From positions 1 through 64,000 of the forward strand of contig NZ_MLAQ01000005.1 of the NCBI RefSeq assembly GCF_002272895.1: DNA of 64,000 nucleotides, given 5' to 3'. Each line of letters opens with the position of its first letter. Positions within the stretch are counted from its first letter, which is position 1. This stretch comes from Helicobacter sp. 12S02232-10 (GTDB lineage: Bacteria; Campylobacterota; Campylobacteria; Campylobacterales; Helicobacteraceae). Made by a program: the position numbers and the translations under genes. This document shows positions 9,413-18,350 of this stretch, piece after piece. Below the pieces are notes generated by a model. It was not told the DNA's origin and made no database searches. It saw only the letters and a list, made by a program, of their open reading frames with translations.

Positions 9413-9418
9413 TATGAT
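9413..9418 (+). promoter_or_regulatory. Candidate -10 box for rpsO
   Basis: TATGAT lies about 40 nt upstream of the rpsO start in the 120-nt divergent flhA/rpsO region. A strong AGGAGG ribosome site follows at 9446-9451. Confidence 0.45.
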
Positions 9419-9456
9419 ACGCACTTTAAATAAAAATTACCATTCAGGAGGTCATT

Positions 9457-9729
9457 ATGGCTTTAGATACGGCGAAAAAACAAGAAATCATTTCAAAATT
9501 TGCTCGAAGTGAGAAAGATACGGGCTCTTGTGAAATTCAGATCGGGATTCTTAGTGCAAGAATTTCAGAATTAACCCAACATTTAAAGCAAAATCCTAAG
9601 GATCACTCTAGTAGATTGGGTCTTTTGAAGCTTGTGGGTCAAAGAAAACATCTTCTTAAATATCTTAAGAAAACCCAATATGAAAGATATGCCAAATTAA
9701 TCACAGAACTAGGTATCAAAGACAGATAA
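9457..9729 (+). CDS. rpsO: 30S ribosomal protein S15
   Basis: 90 residues, the usual length for S15, which binds 16S rRNA early in 30S assembly. Characteristic stretches are [21 protein letters not shown], the [22 protein letters not shown] rRNA-binding region, and [13 protein letters not shown] at the C terminus. The AGGAGG Shine-Dalgarno is perfect. It is followed 10 nt later by the O-antigen ligase gene. Confidence 0.98.
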   Translation: MALDTAKKQEIISKFARSEKDTGSCEIQIGILSARISELTQHLKQNPKDHSSRLGLLKLVGQRKHLLKYLKKTQYERYAKLITELGIKDR

Positions 9730-9739
9730 AGGAATTGAT

Positions 9740-11014
9740 TTGCAACTCAAATATAATAAGGAGGGGCTAGAAAAGTTTATTACTCTTCTAGCTTGCGGAG
9801 TATTTCTCTTCTCTTCTGTTAAGTCTATGTCTCAAGTGTTTATGGTTTTAATGTTGGTTTCATTGCTTTTTTATTGGGCTTGTACCCACCAACTCTACGA
9901 TATACCAAGACAAATAAAATTTATCGCCTATTCATTTATTGCTGTTTTTTTGACTACGATCCCTAATATGCTTGTAAATGATAGTTTAAGCTATGGTTTG
10001 AGGATTTTTAATCAGCCTTTGGGTTATGTCGTAGCAGCGATTATTTTGGTTTTAATGATTGGCTTAAGGGTATCTTTAAATCAAAAAATGATTTTTTATT
10101 CTATTGGTATTGCTTGTTTTATAAACGGAGCGATTGCATTTTTTCAAAGATTTGTCTTAGGGATAGAACGCGTGAATGGATTAGATATAGGAATCACAGC
10201 ATTTGGAAATGCGGGATCTGTTTTGGCACTTTGTGCATTTGCTTATTTTTTTATCGTCCGATCTGTTCAAAAAAAGCTTTTTTTTGGAGCAAGCGCTATT
10301 CTTGGCTGTTTTGTTATGGTTTTTAGTGAAACTAGAGGCGTGATTATGGGATTTGGAGTAGGCTTTGTCCTGATTGTACTACTTTTGGTTTATTGTAACA
10401 AGCAAAAGAGATTAGCTATTTTAAAATATTCATCTTATTTTGTATTGGCTTTGTGTCTCTTGATGGTGTTGGTGCCTCAAGCCAGAGAGTCTTTAACGAA
10501 ACGATTTGATGCTATTGGTTCTGATATTAATCAATATGAAAAAAATGATTATGATACAAGCGTAGGATTACGTTTTGAATTTTGGAAAGAAGCGATTGCT
10601 ATTATCAGGCTTTCTCCTATTATCGGTTTGAGTCCTAAGAGTATTTTAGATAGAAGATATGAAATTAAAGCACTTTCAAAATCACGCAGGGAGCCATCAG
10701 ACTTTACTCGTTACGGCAGATTTCATAATGAAATTTTAAATACTTTTGCTCGAAAGGGAGTATTGGGTTTATTGGCTTTGCTTGCGGTTTGGATTAGCAT
10801 AGCAATTTTCTTTTGGAAAAATATTTCAAAGGGTGATGGGATTGCAGCTATCTCGATGCTTGGGATTTTGGTTTCTTATATTGTTGCCGGATTTGTTTTT
10901 GAGCCTATGAGTGCTTTTGGAGAGGGAAATTATTTTTTGATGGTTTTGGTTATTTTTGCTTCCCTTGCATTTGATTTTTCAAGGTCTGAAAAATCAAATG
11001 ATATGCACTCTTAA
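9740..11014 (+). CDS. waaL: O-antigen ligase family protein (WaaL-like)
   Basis: 424 residues and about ten or more transmembrane segments with a large periplasmic loop (about 245-330), the layout of Wzy/WaaL enzymes that join O-polysaccharide to lipid A-core. Conserved-type residues include FSETRGVIMGFG and, in the loop, GLRFEFWKEAIAIIRLSP and RFHNEILNTFARKG (Arg/His typical of WaaL). The start is TTG with AAAGGA six nt upstream. Position next to rpsO-flhA matches the H. pylori O-antigen ligase locus as I recall it. Confidence 0.85.
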   Translation: MQLKYNKEGLEKFITLLACGVFLFSSVKSMSQVFMVLMLVSLLFYWACTHQLYDIPRQIKFIAYSFIAVFLTTIPNMLVNDSLSYGLRIFNQPLGYVVAAIILVLMIGLRVSLNQKMIFYSIGIACFINGAIAFFQRFVLGIERVNGLDIGITAFGNAGSVLALCAFAYFFIVRSVQKKLFFGASAILGCFVMVFSETRGVIMGFGVGFVLIVLLLVYCNKQKRLAILKYSSYFVLALCLLMVLVPQARESLTKRFDAIGSDINQYEKNDYDTSVGLRFEFWKEAIAIIRLSPIIGLSPKSILDRRYEIKALSKSRREPSDFTRYGRFHNEILNTFARKGVLGLLALLAVWISIAIFFWKNISKGDGIAAISMLGILVSYIVAGFVFEPMSAFGEGNYFLMVLVIFASLAFDFSRSEKSNDMHS

Positions 11015-11028
11015 AATTATTGAAATCT

Positions 11029-12015
11029 CTATTGATTCTTGAATAATTCTTTTTCAAGTCCAGATATTTCGATTTGATTGGTAAGATAAAAATATTTTCT
11101 TAAAACGAGTATGGATATGAGATCTTCAGTCGTTTTATTCAAGAATTGTTTTGTATAAAGATTCGCATAATAAATAATCTCTTTAGCCTCTTTGGGGTGA
11201 GTGATAAAATAATCTAATCTTTCTATAAGGTCGCTGTAATCGGGTTTTATTTCTATATAGTGTTGATTTGCAATCAATGTCCCTTCCATAAACCACGTTT
11301 CAAATTTAGGTTTTGGCATTACTGCAATTGAGTTTGAACTCATAATCCATTTTAAATTACTTGCAACATCATTTCCTTCAAGAGAAAGAATGAATTTATA
11401 CTGCATATGTTTTTCTATGCTGATTTTTTCTTTTTGCCAAGTGATAAGCTCTTTTTTTGGAGAGCCTACGTGTCCTAAATCACACATAGGATGTCCAAAA
11501 TATTTTTGCATAAAATCTTGCCTGTGGGGTTGGTAACAAGCACCACGAAAAAAAAGAGTATTTTTTTTATCTTCATAAGCAATTGCAGGAGGAGAGGTAA
11601 AAAATTTAAAATGTCGGAGTTTGTCCAATTTTAAAAGTACATTATTACTCAAAGCGTTGCTTATGGGTCGGGATTTGCATAAAGAGGGGGCAGGAAGTTC
11701 GTAATTAATATCCCCAAATGCCAAGATATAATTTAAATCTTTCGGAAAAAATCTTAAATATTCATAAGCGTCAAAAAAATACCTTGATCCTTTTTTGAGT
11801 AACTCAATGCGAAAGGGATTTGATGGGATTTGCATTGAAGGAGAAGTACAAAAGGAGCAATAATAAGAAACTTTCTTGGCTAAATTTTGCAACTCTTCAT
11901 CTTTGAGGCTTTCAATTTTTGCAAGTTTTGCTTTTAAAGCAGTTTTTGCTAAAAATTGCGGGTATAAAAGATAGCTAGTCCCTTTGAGGTTGTATAAAAA
12001 TTGGTTTTTCTTCAA
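11029..12015 (-). CDS. Glycosyltransferase family 90 (LPS core; LpsA/CAP10-like)
   Basis: 328 residues. The C-terminal half carries the GT90/LPS-A pattern: TLFFRGACYQPHR, YKFILSLEGNDVASNLKWIM, then SIAVMPKPKFETWFMEG and HYIEIKPDYSDL. It probably adds a sugar (glucose or xylose in known members) to the LPS core. The start codon is TTG with AAGGA upstream. It lies 8 nt after the family 9 transferase gene, so the two form an operon converging on the ligase gene. Donor and acceptor cannot be deduced. Confidence 0.85.
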   Translation of the reverse strand: MKKNQFLYNLKGTSYLLYPQFLAKTALKAKLAKIESLKDEELQNLAKKVSYYCSFCTSPSMQIPSNPFRIELLKKGSRYFFDAYEYLRFFPKDLNYILAFGDINYELPAPSLCKSRPISNALSNNVLLKLDKLRHFKFFTSPPAIAYEDKKNTLFFRGACYQPHRQDFMQKYFGHPMCDLGHVGSPKKELITWQKEKISIEKHMQYKFILSLEGNDVASNLKWIMSSNSIAVMPKPKFETWFMEGTLIANQHYIEIKPDYSDLIERLDYFITHPKEAKEIIYYANLYTKQFLNKTTEDLISILVLRKYFYLTNQIEISGLEKELFKNQ

Positions 12016-12023
12016 TTTTTTCC

Positions 12024-13091
12024 TTAATGTGGTTTTAAAATTCCAACAATAGTTTGATAAATCTCTTCGACGCTAATCATATCCATACATAAGTAGTAGG
12101 GGCATTTTTTGGTGCAAGAAATGCATTCAGACAATGGTTCTCCTGAAGGAAGATGAGGCGTTATGACAGTATGGATGCTTGTATCTTTGGCGAGAGGACC
12201 CCATCTGGCGGGTTTGCAAGAACGCATTAAAGTATGAAAGCCGATTGTAGGAACACCAAGTGCAATCGCACAATGAAGCGGTCCTGTGCCATTGCTTAAA
12301 AATAATCTTGCCTCTGAAATGATGGCAAGAAATTCCCTGAGAGGCTTTGATTTTTCAAAAAAATGACTTTTATTTAAGAGAGGAAAATCATCCAGCATAG
12401 ACAGGTAAGTTTCCAGTTCATTTTGCGAACCGCTGATAAGAACTTGAGCAAGATTATTTTTTAGAATTTGTTGGGCAAGTGAGAGGTAATTTTTAGCATT
12501 CCAATCTTTTGAAGAGCCACCGCTTCCAGGATGAAGAAGAATGATTTTATAGGATTTGGAGCCGTATTTATGAGATAAATAATCTTGTGCCAAACTTTTT
12601 TCTTGTGGCGTTAGGTAGATTTTTGGAAAATAGTGATCGCCACATCCTAGTAATGAAAGCAATTCCAAATTGTATTGTCCTTCATTTTTTTTGCCTGAAG
12701 AACGTTCTTGTCGCATTCTGTGAGTAAAAAAAAGCAGATCTCTTGGCTTTGAGAGAGGACCAATGCGGATAGGGATTCTTGCTAAAAATGCAGTATAGCA
12801 AGCTATTTTTGAAGCAAAGAGCGAAACACTTATATCAAATTTTTTGGCTTTGATAATTTGAATAAGTTTGATGCGGCTGTATTGATCTATAAGGATAACT
12901 TCATCCAAGAAGGGATTGTTTTCTACAAGAGGGGCGGTATAACTTCGGAGTGCAAAGGAAACGAAGCTGTTGGGATAAGTGGCTTTGATGGCTTCAATGC
13001 ATTGAAGACTCAAGACAACATCACCGAGTTTATCGGTTCTAAATAAGATAATTTTTAGAGGGGTAGATTTTTCAAACGCTATTTTTGTCAT
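12024..13091 (-). CDS. Glycosyltransferase family 9 (heptosyltransferase-like)
   Basis: 355 residues, typical for ADP-heptose:LPS heptosyltransferases. Visible features: IILFRTDKLGDVVLSLQCIEA at the N terminus (GDVVLS motif), PIRIGPLSK, ILLHPGSGGSSKDWNAKNYLSL in the donor domain, and LSNGTGPLHCAIALGVPTIG. The C terminus has a Cys cluster (CISCTKKCPYYLC) seen in several members. Ribosome site AGGAG precedes the ATG. It acts on the cytoplasmic face of the inner membrane during core assembly; whether it is WaaC- or WaaF-like is unclear. Confidence 0.88.
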   Translation of the reverse strand: MTKIAFEKSTPLKIILFRTDKLGDVVLSLQCIEAIKATYPNSFVSFALRSYTAPLVENNPFLDEVILIDQYSRIKLIQIIKAKKFDISVSLFASKIACYTAFLARIPIRIGPLSKPRDLLFFTHRMRQERSSGKKNEGQYNLELLSLLGCGDHYFPKIYLTPQEKSLAQDYLSHKYGSKSYKIILLHPGSGGSSKDWNAKNYLSLAQQILKNNLAQVLISGSQNELETYLSMLDDFPLLNKSHFFEKSKPLREFLAIISEARLFLSNGTGPLHCAIALGVPTIGFHTLMRSCKPARWGPLAKDTSIHTVITPHLPSGEPLSECISCTKKCPYYLCMDMISVEEIYQTIVGILKPH

Positions 13092-13266
13092 TTTTGCTCC
13101 TGAGTCCTAAAAAAGATGATTTTGATTCGTTAGAATAGCCTATTTTTGTGATTTTGCAAAATATTCTAATCATCTAGAGCCTTAAAAAAAGAATTTTTCA
13201 AATTTATCAAGACATTAAATTGATTTTAATCCTATGCATTTAAAGATTTGATAACCGACTTAAGGT

Positions 13267-13272
13267 TATAAT
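13267..13272 (+). promoter_or_regulatory. Candidate -10 box for hsdS2-hsdR
   Basis: A perfect TATAAT stands 35 nt upstream of the hsdS2 start codon, with AAAGGA just before the ATG at 13307. This gives hsdS2 and hsdR their own promoter, independent of any hsdM promoter upstream of the window. Confidence 0.6.
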
Positions 13273-13306
13273 CTGCGATTTTATGAGCAAAATACAAAGG
13301 AAAAAA

Positions 13307-14448
13307 ATGAATTTAAATAATAAATTAAAAGGAGTTATGCCCCCCCCCCCATAAGCCTTTAGGAGAGCTCGCTAAAATAGTCAAAGGAGTTCAACTAAAC
13401 AAAGATAGACTATTAGATACGGGTTTATATCCTGTTATCAATGGAGGATTAAAACCTTCAGGATATTGGAATGAATACAATTTTAAAGAAAATCTCATTA
13501 CTATAAGTCAAGGTGGTGCCTCTGCAGGAAATGTGCAATTTCAACTCACTAAATTTTGGGCTGGAGCGCATTTATTTGTGATTTTAGATTGCGATGAAAA
13601 TATTAATTATAAATATTTATATTATGTTGTTAAAAACAATGAAAAAAAATTAATGAATTCTCAAGTTGGTGCAGGGATTCCAAATTTAAATTTAAAGGAT
13701 TTAAATAATATTCCAATCCCCATCCCACCCATAGAAGTCCAAAATGAAATCGTCCATATATTAGATCAATTCACAGATCTCACAACAGAACTTCAAATTA
13801 AACTTCAAGCAGAACTTACAGCTAGAAAAAAGCAATACGAATACTACCGCGACCAACTCTTAAGCTTTGAATCTTTAAATAAAATTGCGGGGGGGGGGGG
13901 GCGAATATAAACCGCTTCGATATTATATTGCAGTTAATCGCGGTAAAAGATTGACAAAGAAAGAATTGAGTGACAATGGTAAATTTGAAGTTTATCACGG
14001 CAGTAAAGATACGCCGCTTGGTTTATATAACGATTTTAATGCACCAAAAAATACGGTTATCATTGTAAATACCGGTGGTATAGGCGGAGTCAAGTTTATT
14101 GATAAAGATTTTTGGTGTTCTGATGGAACTTTTTGGTTAGGACACCATAAAAAAATAAATAGCAAATTTCTTTATTATTATTTATATGGCTATGAAGATT
14201 ATTTTTATTCAAAAAAACGAGTTGGAGGAGTTCCGACAATAGACAGAAGTATAATTGAAGACTTACCAATCCCCATCCCACCCATAGAAGTCCAAAATAA
14301 AATCGTTGGGATTTTGGATCGATTTGATGCTTTGTGCAATGATCTTTGCATTGGTTTGCCTGCTGAAATCAATGCACGTCAAAAACAATATGAGTATTAT
14401 CGGGATCAGTTACTTAGTTTTAAAGAATATCAATCATCAATCATTTAA
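13307..14448 (+). CDS. hsdS: Type I specificity subunit HsdS2 with two phase-variable tracts (frame broken twice)
   Basis: Start ATG 13307 has AAAGGA upstream and encodes MNLNNKLKGVM, then C11 (13340-13350), which causes an immediate TAA. With 10 C the frame continues through HKPLGELAKIVKG into TRD1 and the central helices to base 13888. A second tract, G13 (13889-13901), shifts the frame and gives a stop at 13908-13910. With 12 G it joins EYKPLRYYIAVNRGK (TRD2) and runs to 14448, giving about 379 residues and a normal two-TRD HsdS. Central motif IPIPPIEVQNEIVHILDQF and C-terminal IPIPPIEVQNKIVGILDRF match hsdS1. With 10 C and 13 G a half-size, one-TRD protein would be made; truncated HsdS of this kind can dimerise in characterised type I systems. 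hsdR follows 13 nt later. Confidence 0.93.
13340..13350. repeat. Poly-C tract (11 nt), first hsdS2 contingency tract
   Basis: Eleven C directly after the eleventh codon of hsdS2. The downstream TRD1 frame needs 10 (or 13) C; with 11 the reading ends at TAA after four prolines. Confidence 0.95.
13715..13859 (+). repeat. hsdS central conserved block, copy in hsdS2 with 12-bp insertion
   Basis: Matches 344-476 of hsdS1 except for one base and an extra 12 bp (about 13797-13808). The protein reads TELQIKLQAELTARKKQ instead of TELQAELTARKKQ, a four-residue addition in the helical spacer between the two TRDs. Confidence 0.9.
13889..13901. repeat. Poly-G tract (13 nt), second hsdS2 contingency tract
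   Basis: Thirteen G between the central helices and TRD2 of hsdS2. Upstream codons lie in one frame and TRD2 codons in the next; 12 (or 15) G would join them. Confidence 0.95.
14268..14412 (+). repeat. hsdS 3' conserved block, 145-bp exact repeat (copy 2)
   Basis: Identical by eye to 902-1046 in hsdS1, same orientation, offset 13366 bp. Divergence resumes immediately on both sides (TRD2 to the left, C-terminal tail to the right). Confidence 0.92.
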
Positions 14449-14461
14449 GGAGAGACCATCA

Positions 14462-17400
14462 ATGCCGTATTTTAATATCGTGGCAGAAACATCAGAAAAT
14501 ACCGTTGTTACCGAATATGAACCTGTAAAAAAACGCTCTGATTCTTATCAGAGCGAAATGGAATTGGAAAAAGAATTTATCGCTTTGCTTTGCGGGCAGG
14601 GTTATGAGTATTTGAATATTTCTACAGAAAAAGATTTGATTTTAAATCTTCGCGCACAACTCCAAAGGCTGAATAATTATCATTTCACAGATGCAGAATG
14701 GGAGCGATTTTTTAAAGAGTCGCTAGCAAACCCCAATGATGGAATCGTAGAAAAATCAAAAAAAATACAAGAGGACTTTGTCCAAGTATTGAGGCGAGAT
14801 GACAACTCTACTAAAAATATTACTCTGATTGATAAAAAAATATTCACGCCAATTGTCTTCAAGTCATCAACCAATATACGATTGGCAAGGAAGATGGTGC
14901 TAAGTATGATAATCGCTATGATGTGAGCATTCTTGTGAATGGCTTGCCATTGGTACATATTGAGCTAAAAAGGCGTGGTGTTGCGATTCTTGAAGCGTTT
15001 AATCAAATCAATCGTTATCAACGTGATTCTTTTTGGGCGGGGTGCGGGCTGTATGAGTATGTCCAAATTTTTGTGATTTCAAATGGTACGAGTACAAAGT
15101 ATTATTCCAATAGTACGAGATCTAATGCCATCAAAGATGCCTCTTCTCCCAATCCTTCAAAAAAAAGCAAAACAAGCAATAGTTTTGAATTCACTTGTTT
15201 TTGGTCAGATGCCAATAATTCTGTGATTGCAGATTTGATTGATTTTACTAAAACGTTTTTTGCGAAACATTCTCTTTTAAATGTGCTGACTAAATATTGT
15301 ATCTTGACATCAGAAAATATATTGATGGTAATGCGCCCTTATCAGATTACAGCAACTGAACGTATTTTGAATCGGATTGAAATCGCAAATAATTATAAAA
15401 AATACGGGAGCATAGCTGGCGGGGGGTATGTCTGGCATACCACAGGTTCAGGGAAAACGCTGACTTCTTTTAAGACTGCAAGGCTTGCTTCCCAACTTTC
15501 TTATATTGATAAAGTATTGTTTGTAGTGGATCGGAAAGATTTGGATTATCAAACAATGAAAGAATACGACCGCTTTGAAAAAGGCGCTGCTAATAGCAAC
15601 ACTTCCACATCGATTTTAAAAAAACAGCTTGAGGATAGCAATGCACACATTATCATTACTACCATTCAAAAGCTTGCGACTTTTATCAAAAAAAATCCTG
15701 CACATTCCATCTATGATAAACGTATCGTGATTATCTTTGATGAGTGCCATCGCAGTCAGTTCGGGGATATGCATACAGCTATTACAAAGAACTTCAAAAA
15801 ATACCATCTTTTTGGCTTCACAGGTACGCCGATTTTTGCGATGAATTCTGATACAGGAAATAAATCGAGGCTTTTCACTACTGATCAGACCTTTGGAGAT
15901 CGGTTGCACTCTTATACTATCATAAATGCTATCAATGATAAAAACGTTTTGCCATTCCGTGTTGATTATGTCTCAACGATGAAGAGTTGGGATGAAAAAA
16001 TCACAGATGAGATGGTCAAAGATATTGATCGTGAAAAGGCAATGATGGATCCTAGGCGTATCGAATCAGTCACGCGTTATATTTTGGAGCATTTCAATCA
16101 AAAAACCTATCGCGGTGAAAAGAGCTATGAATTTAATGCCTTGACTAATATTAAAGATGTTGCATCTAAGGATCGCAAATTTGTGAGGGAAGTCAAGGAA
16201 ATACAACGTATTAAAGGATTTAATTCAATTTTTGCAGTTGCTTCTGTGCCGATGGCAAGGGCGTATTATCGGGAGTTTATGCGCTTGATAAAAGAGCAAC
16301 CAAGCTTGGATTTACGGATTGCTACGATTTTTAGCTATGGGGCAAATGAGGAAGAGGCTGATGGGATTTTAGATGAGGAAAATTCCGAGGATACTTCTAA
16401 TCTTGAGCCATCTTCGCGCGATTTTTTAGAAAATGCTATCAAGGATTATAATCAGATGTTTCAAACCAACTATGATACTTCTTCTGATAAATTCCAAAAC
16501 TATTACAAAGATGTATCTTTACGAATGAAAAATAAAGAGTTAGATTTATTGATCGTGGTTAATATGTTTCTTACTGGGTTTGATGCGACCACGTTAAATA
16601 CGCTTTGGGTCGATAAGAATTTGAAAATGCACGGGTTAATACAAGCATTTAGCCGCACTAATCGCATTCTTAATTCTATTAAGACTTTCGGGAATATCGT
16701 GTGTTTTCGATATTTGAAAGATAATGTAGATGCCGCACTCTCATTATTTGCCAATAAAGAGGCGGGCGGTGTTGTTTTAATGCGGAATTTTGAGGATTAT
16801 TATAATGGCTATGAATCAGAGAATGGGCGTAAATTTCGCGGTTATGTGGAATTAGTGGAAGAACTCTCAAATTATTTTCCCTTATCAGAGCCTCAAATCC
16901 TTGGAGAAGAAAATCAAAAGAAATTTATCAATCTATTTGGCGCGATTTTGCGTATGCGGAATCTTCTTGTTTCTTTTGATGAATTTCAAGGTAAAGATCT
17001 GATACCTGAACGCGATTGGCAAGATTATCTAGGCAGATATCAGGATTTAGGCGATGCGTGGAAGCGTCAGCGTGAAGATGGAGAGATTGCAGATATTGCT
17101 GATGATGTCGTGTTTGAAGTGGAACTGATTAAACAAATAGAAATTAATATTGATTATATTTTGACACTTGTAAAGACTTATTACGATGATCATTGCAAGG
17201 ATAAAGAAGTCCTTAGTGGCATTGTAAAGGCTATTGATGCCAGTCCTGAACTTCGGAGTAAAAAACAACTGATTCAAGCTTTTATTGACTCGCTTAATCC
17301 TGATGATGATGTCGCAGAAGAATGGCGTCATTATGTAATAGAGCAATGCAATCAGGATTTAGATGCTATTATTAAGGAAGAAAATTTAAATTCCAAAAAT

Positions 17401-17631
17401 ACGCGTAAATTTATTGAAAATTCATTCCGTGATGGCGAAGTCAAAACCATCGGATCGGGAATTGATGGCTTATTGCCACCAATTTCGCGATTTGCTTCTT
17501 CAGGAAATGCTAGAGAGAAGAAAAAACAACAAGTTATTGATAAACTCAAAGTATTTTTTGAGAAATATTTTAATACCGGTGCTTTAATGTCTTTTATGGA
17601 ACAAGAGGCAGGGGAGAGTGATGAAAAATAG
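14462..17631 (+). CDS. hsdR: Type I restriction endonuclease HsdR, frameshifted in an A7 tract
   Basis: Motor and nuclease subunit, about 1056 residues if restored. ATG 14462 follows AAGGAG that overlaps the hsdS2 stop. The first 125 residues read normally to TLIDKK; then a missing base in A7 (14834-14840) shifts the frame to a stop near 14926. With A8 the frame continues as NIHANCLQVINQYTIGKEDG into SILVNGLPLVHIELKRRG (nuclease ExK motif) and onward to 17631. Helicase motifs are intact: VWHTTGSGKTLTS (Walker A, about 15430-15470), VIIFDECHRSQFG (DEAD-like), FGFTGTPIF, and VNMFLTGFDATTLNTLWVDK. As sequenced, only the part after GTG 14923 could be made from an internal start, lacking the N-terminal part. 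Tract slippage, real mutation and sequencing error all remain possible. Confidence 0.92.
14834..14840 (+). repeat. A7 tract at the hsdR frameshift
   Basis: Seven A after GAT in hsdR. Eight would keep the nuclease-domain frame open, so the gene appears one base short here. Confidence 0.85.
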
Positions 17632-17635
17632 GGGA

Positions 17636-18079
17636 TTATTTCTTTTGGGATAAATATTTTAGTGTAACGACGCCGATGAGACAAATGCTGATCCCAAGAA
17701 TATAGGGAATGACTAAAAATATATTTTTAGTCATCAAAATAACTAATCCCCCAATCAAGACAAAATAAGCAAAGATCCTCAAAAACCCCATAGAAAGTTG
17801 CAATCCCAAAACAAAGCTTGAAAAATTAAATTTTGTCTTTGGATTTTTGGTGTTTTGGGTTTCTTCTGATTCTTCCTCTTGAGGTAAATCAGCTTGATCG
17901 ATCTCTTTTTTGATTTTGTGTTTTAAGCTTGTATAAGCACTATAAAGCACAAAGAAGAAGCTAAAAAATGCTGCTTCAAAATTGATAACTCCATTAGTTC
18001 CCCAAAAAATTAGGCTTACTATGGCAAATATGGCATTGAATGCCAAAAGAATGACAATGCAACGATATTTACAGCCCAT
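17636..18079 (-). CDS. Hypothetical membrane protein
   Basis: About 147 residues from the ATG at 18079 (MGCKYRCIVILLAFN); an upstream non-ATG start is possible. Four hydrophobic segments: two at the N terminus (about 8-25 and 33-50), then a charged cytoplasmic-type linker (KKEIDQADLPQEEESEE), then two at the C terminus. No recognised family. The start overlaps the end of the AtpZ-like gene by about 11 nt, so the pair is probably co-transcribed. Convergent with hsdR, 4 nt apart. Confidence 0.65.
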   Translation of the reverse strand: MGCKYRCIVILLAFNAIFAIVSLIFWGTNGVINFEAAFFSFFFVLYSAYTSLKHKIKKEIDQADLPQEEESEETQNTKNPKTKFNFSSFVLGLQLSMGFLRIFAYFVLIGGLVILMTKNIFLVIPYILGISICLIGVVTLKYLSQKK

Positions 18080-18350
18080 CAGACTCACTTTTGTTTTTGT
18101 AAGCATATTTGGGATCTTTACTCAAGTCATCAAATTCTTTTTTTGCTCTCTTATAGGCTTTATAGATATTTAAAATCGCAGCGCCTACGCCCCAAGCCAC
18201 TCCTACCCAAAATAACCAGATGATCCCTGTAAGTTTTTGCAAACCCCATCCTAACCCCACACCAATCAAAACGGCTACGACGATAGAAATGCCCAAGCTT
18301 AAATCATTTGCTCCACTAAGGATTTTTTTAAATTTGGGTTCTTTTTCCAT
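18069..18350 (-). CDS. AtpZ/AtpI-like small membrane protein
   Basis: 93 residues with two transmembrane helices (about 19-38 and 43-64) containing glycine-rich ISIVVAVLIGVGLGWGLQKL and WVGVAWGVGAAILNIYKAY, the pattern of the AtpZ/AtpI group linked with F1Fo ATP synthase assembly and Mg2+ handling. The C terminus is charged and cytoplasmic. Its ATG overlaps the hemL stop codon by one base, so it is coupled to hemL. The ATP synthase genes themselves are not in this window. Confidence 0.75.
   Translation of the reverse strand: MEKEPKFKKILSGANDLSLGISIVVAVLIGVGLGWGLQKLTGIIWLFWVGVAWGVGAAILNIYKAYKRAKKEFDDLSKDPKYAYKNKSESDGL

Noticed and set aside
14462-14926. Independent small protein before hsdR
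   Set aside because: Its sequence is the normal HsdR N terminus; the stop arises from the missing base in the A7 run.
1-17631. Invertible hsdS system (shufflon-like inversion)
   Set aside because: The repeats in the two hsdS genes are in the same orientation and no recombinase gene is seen, so inversion is not supported.
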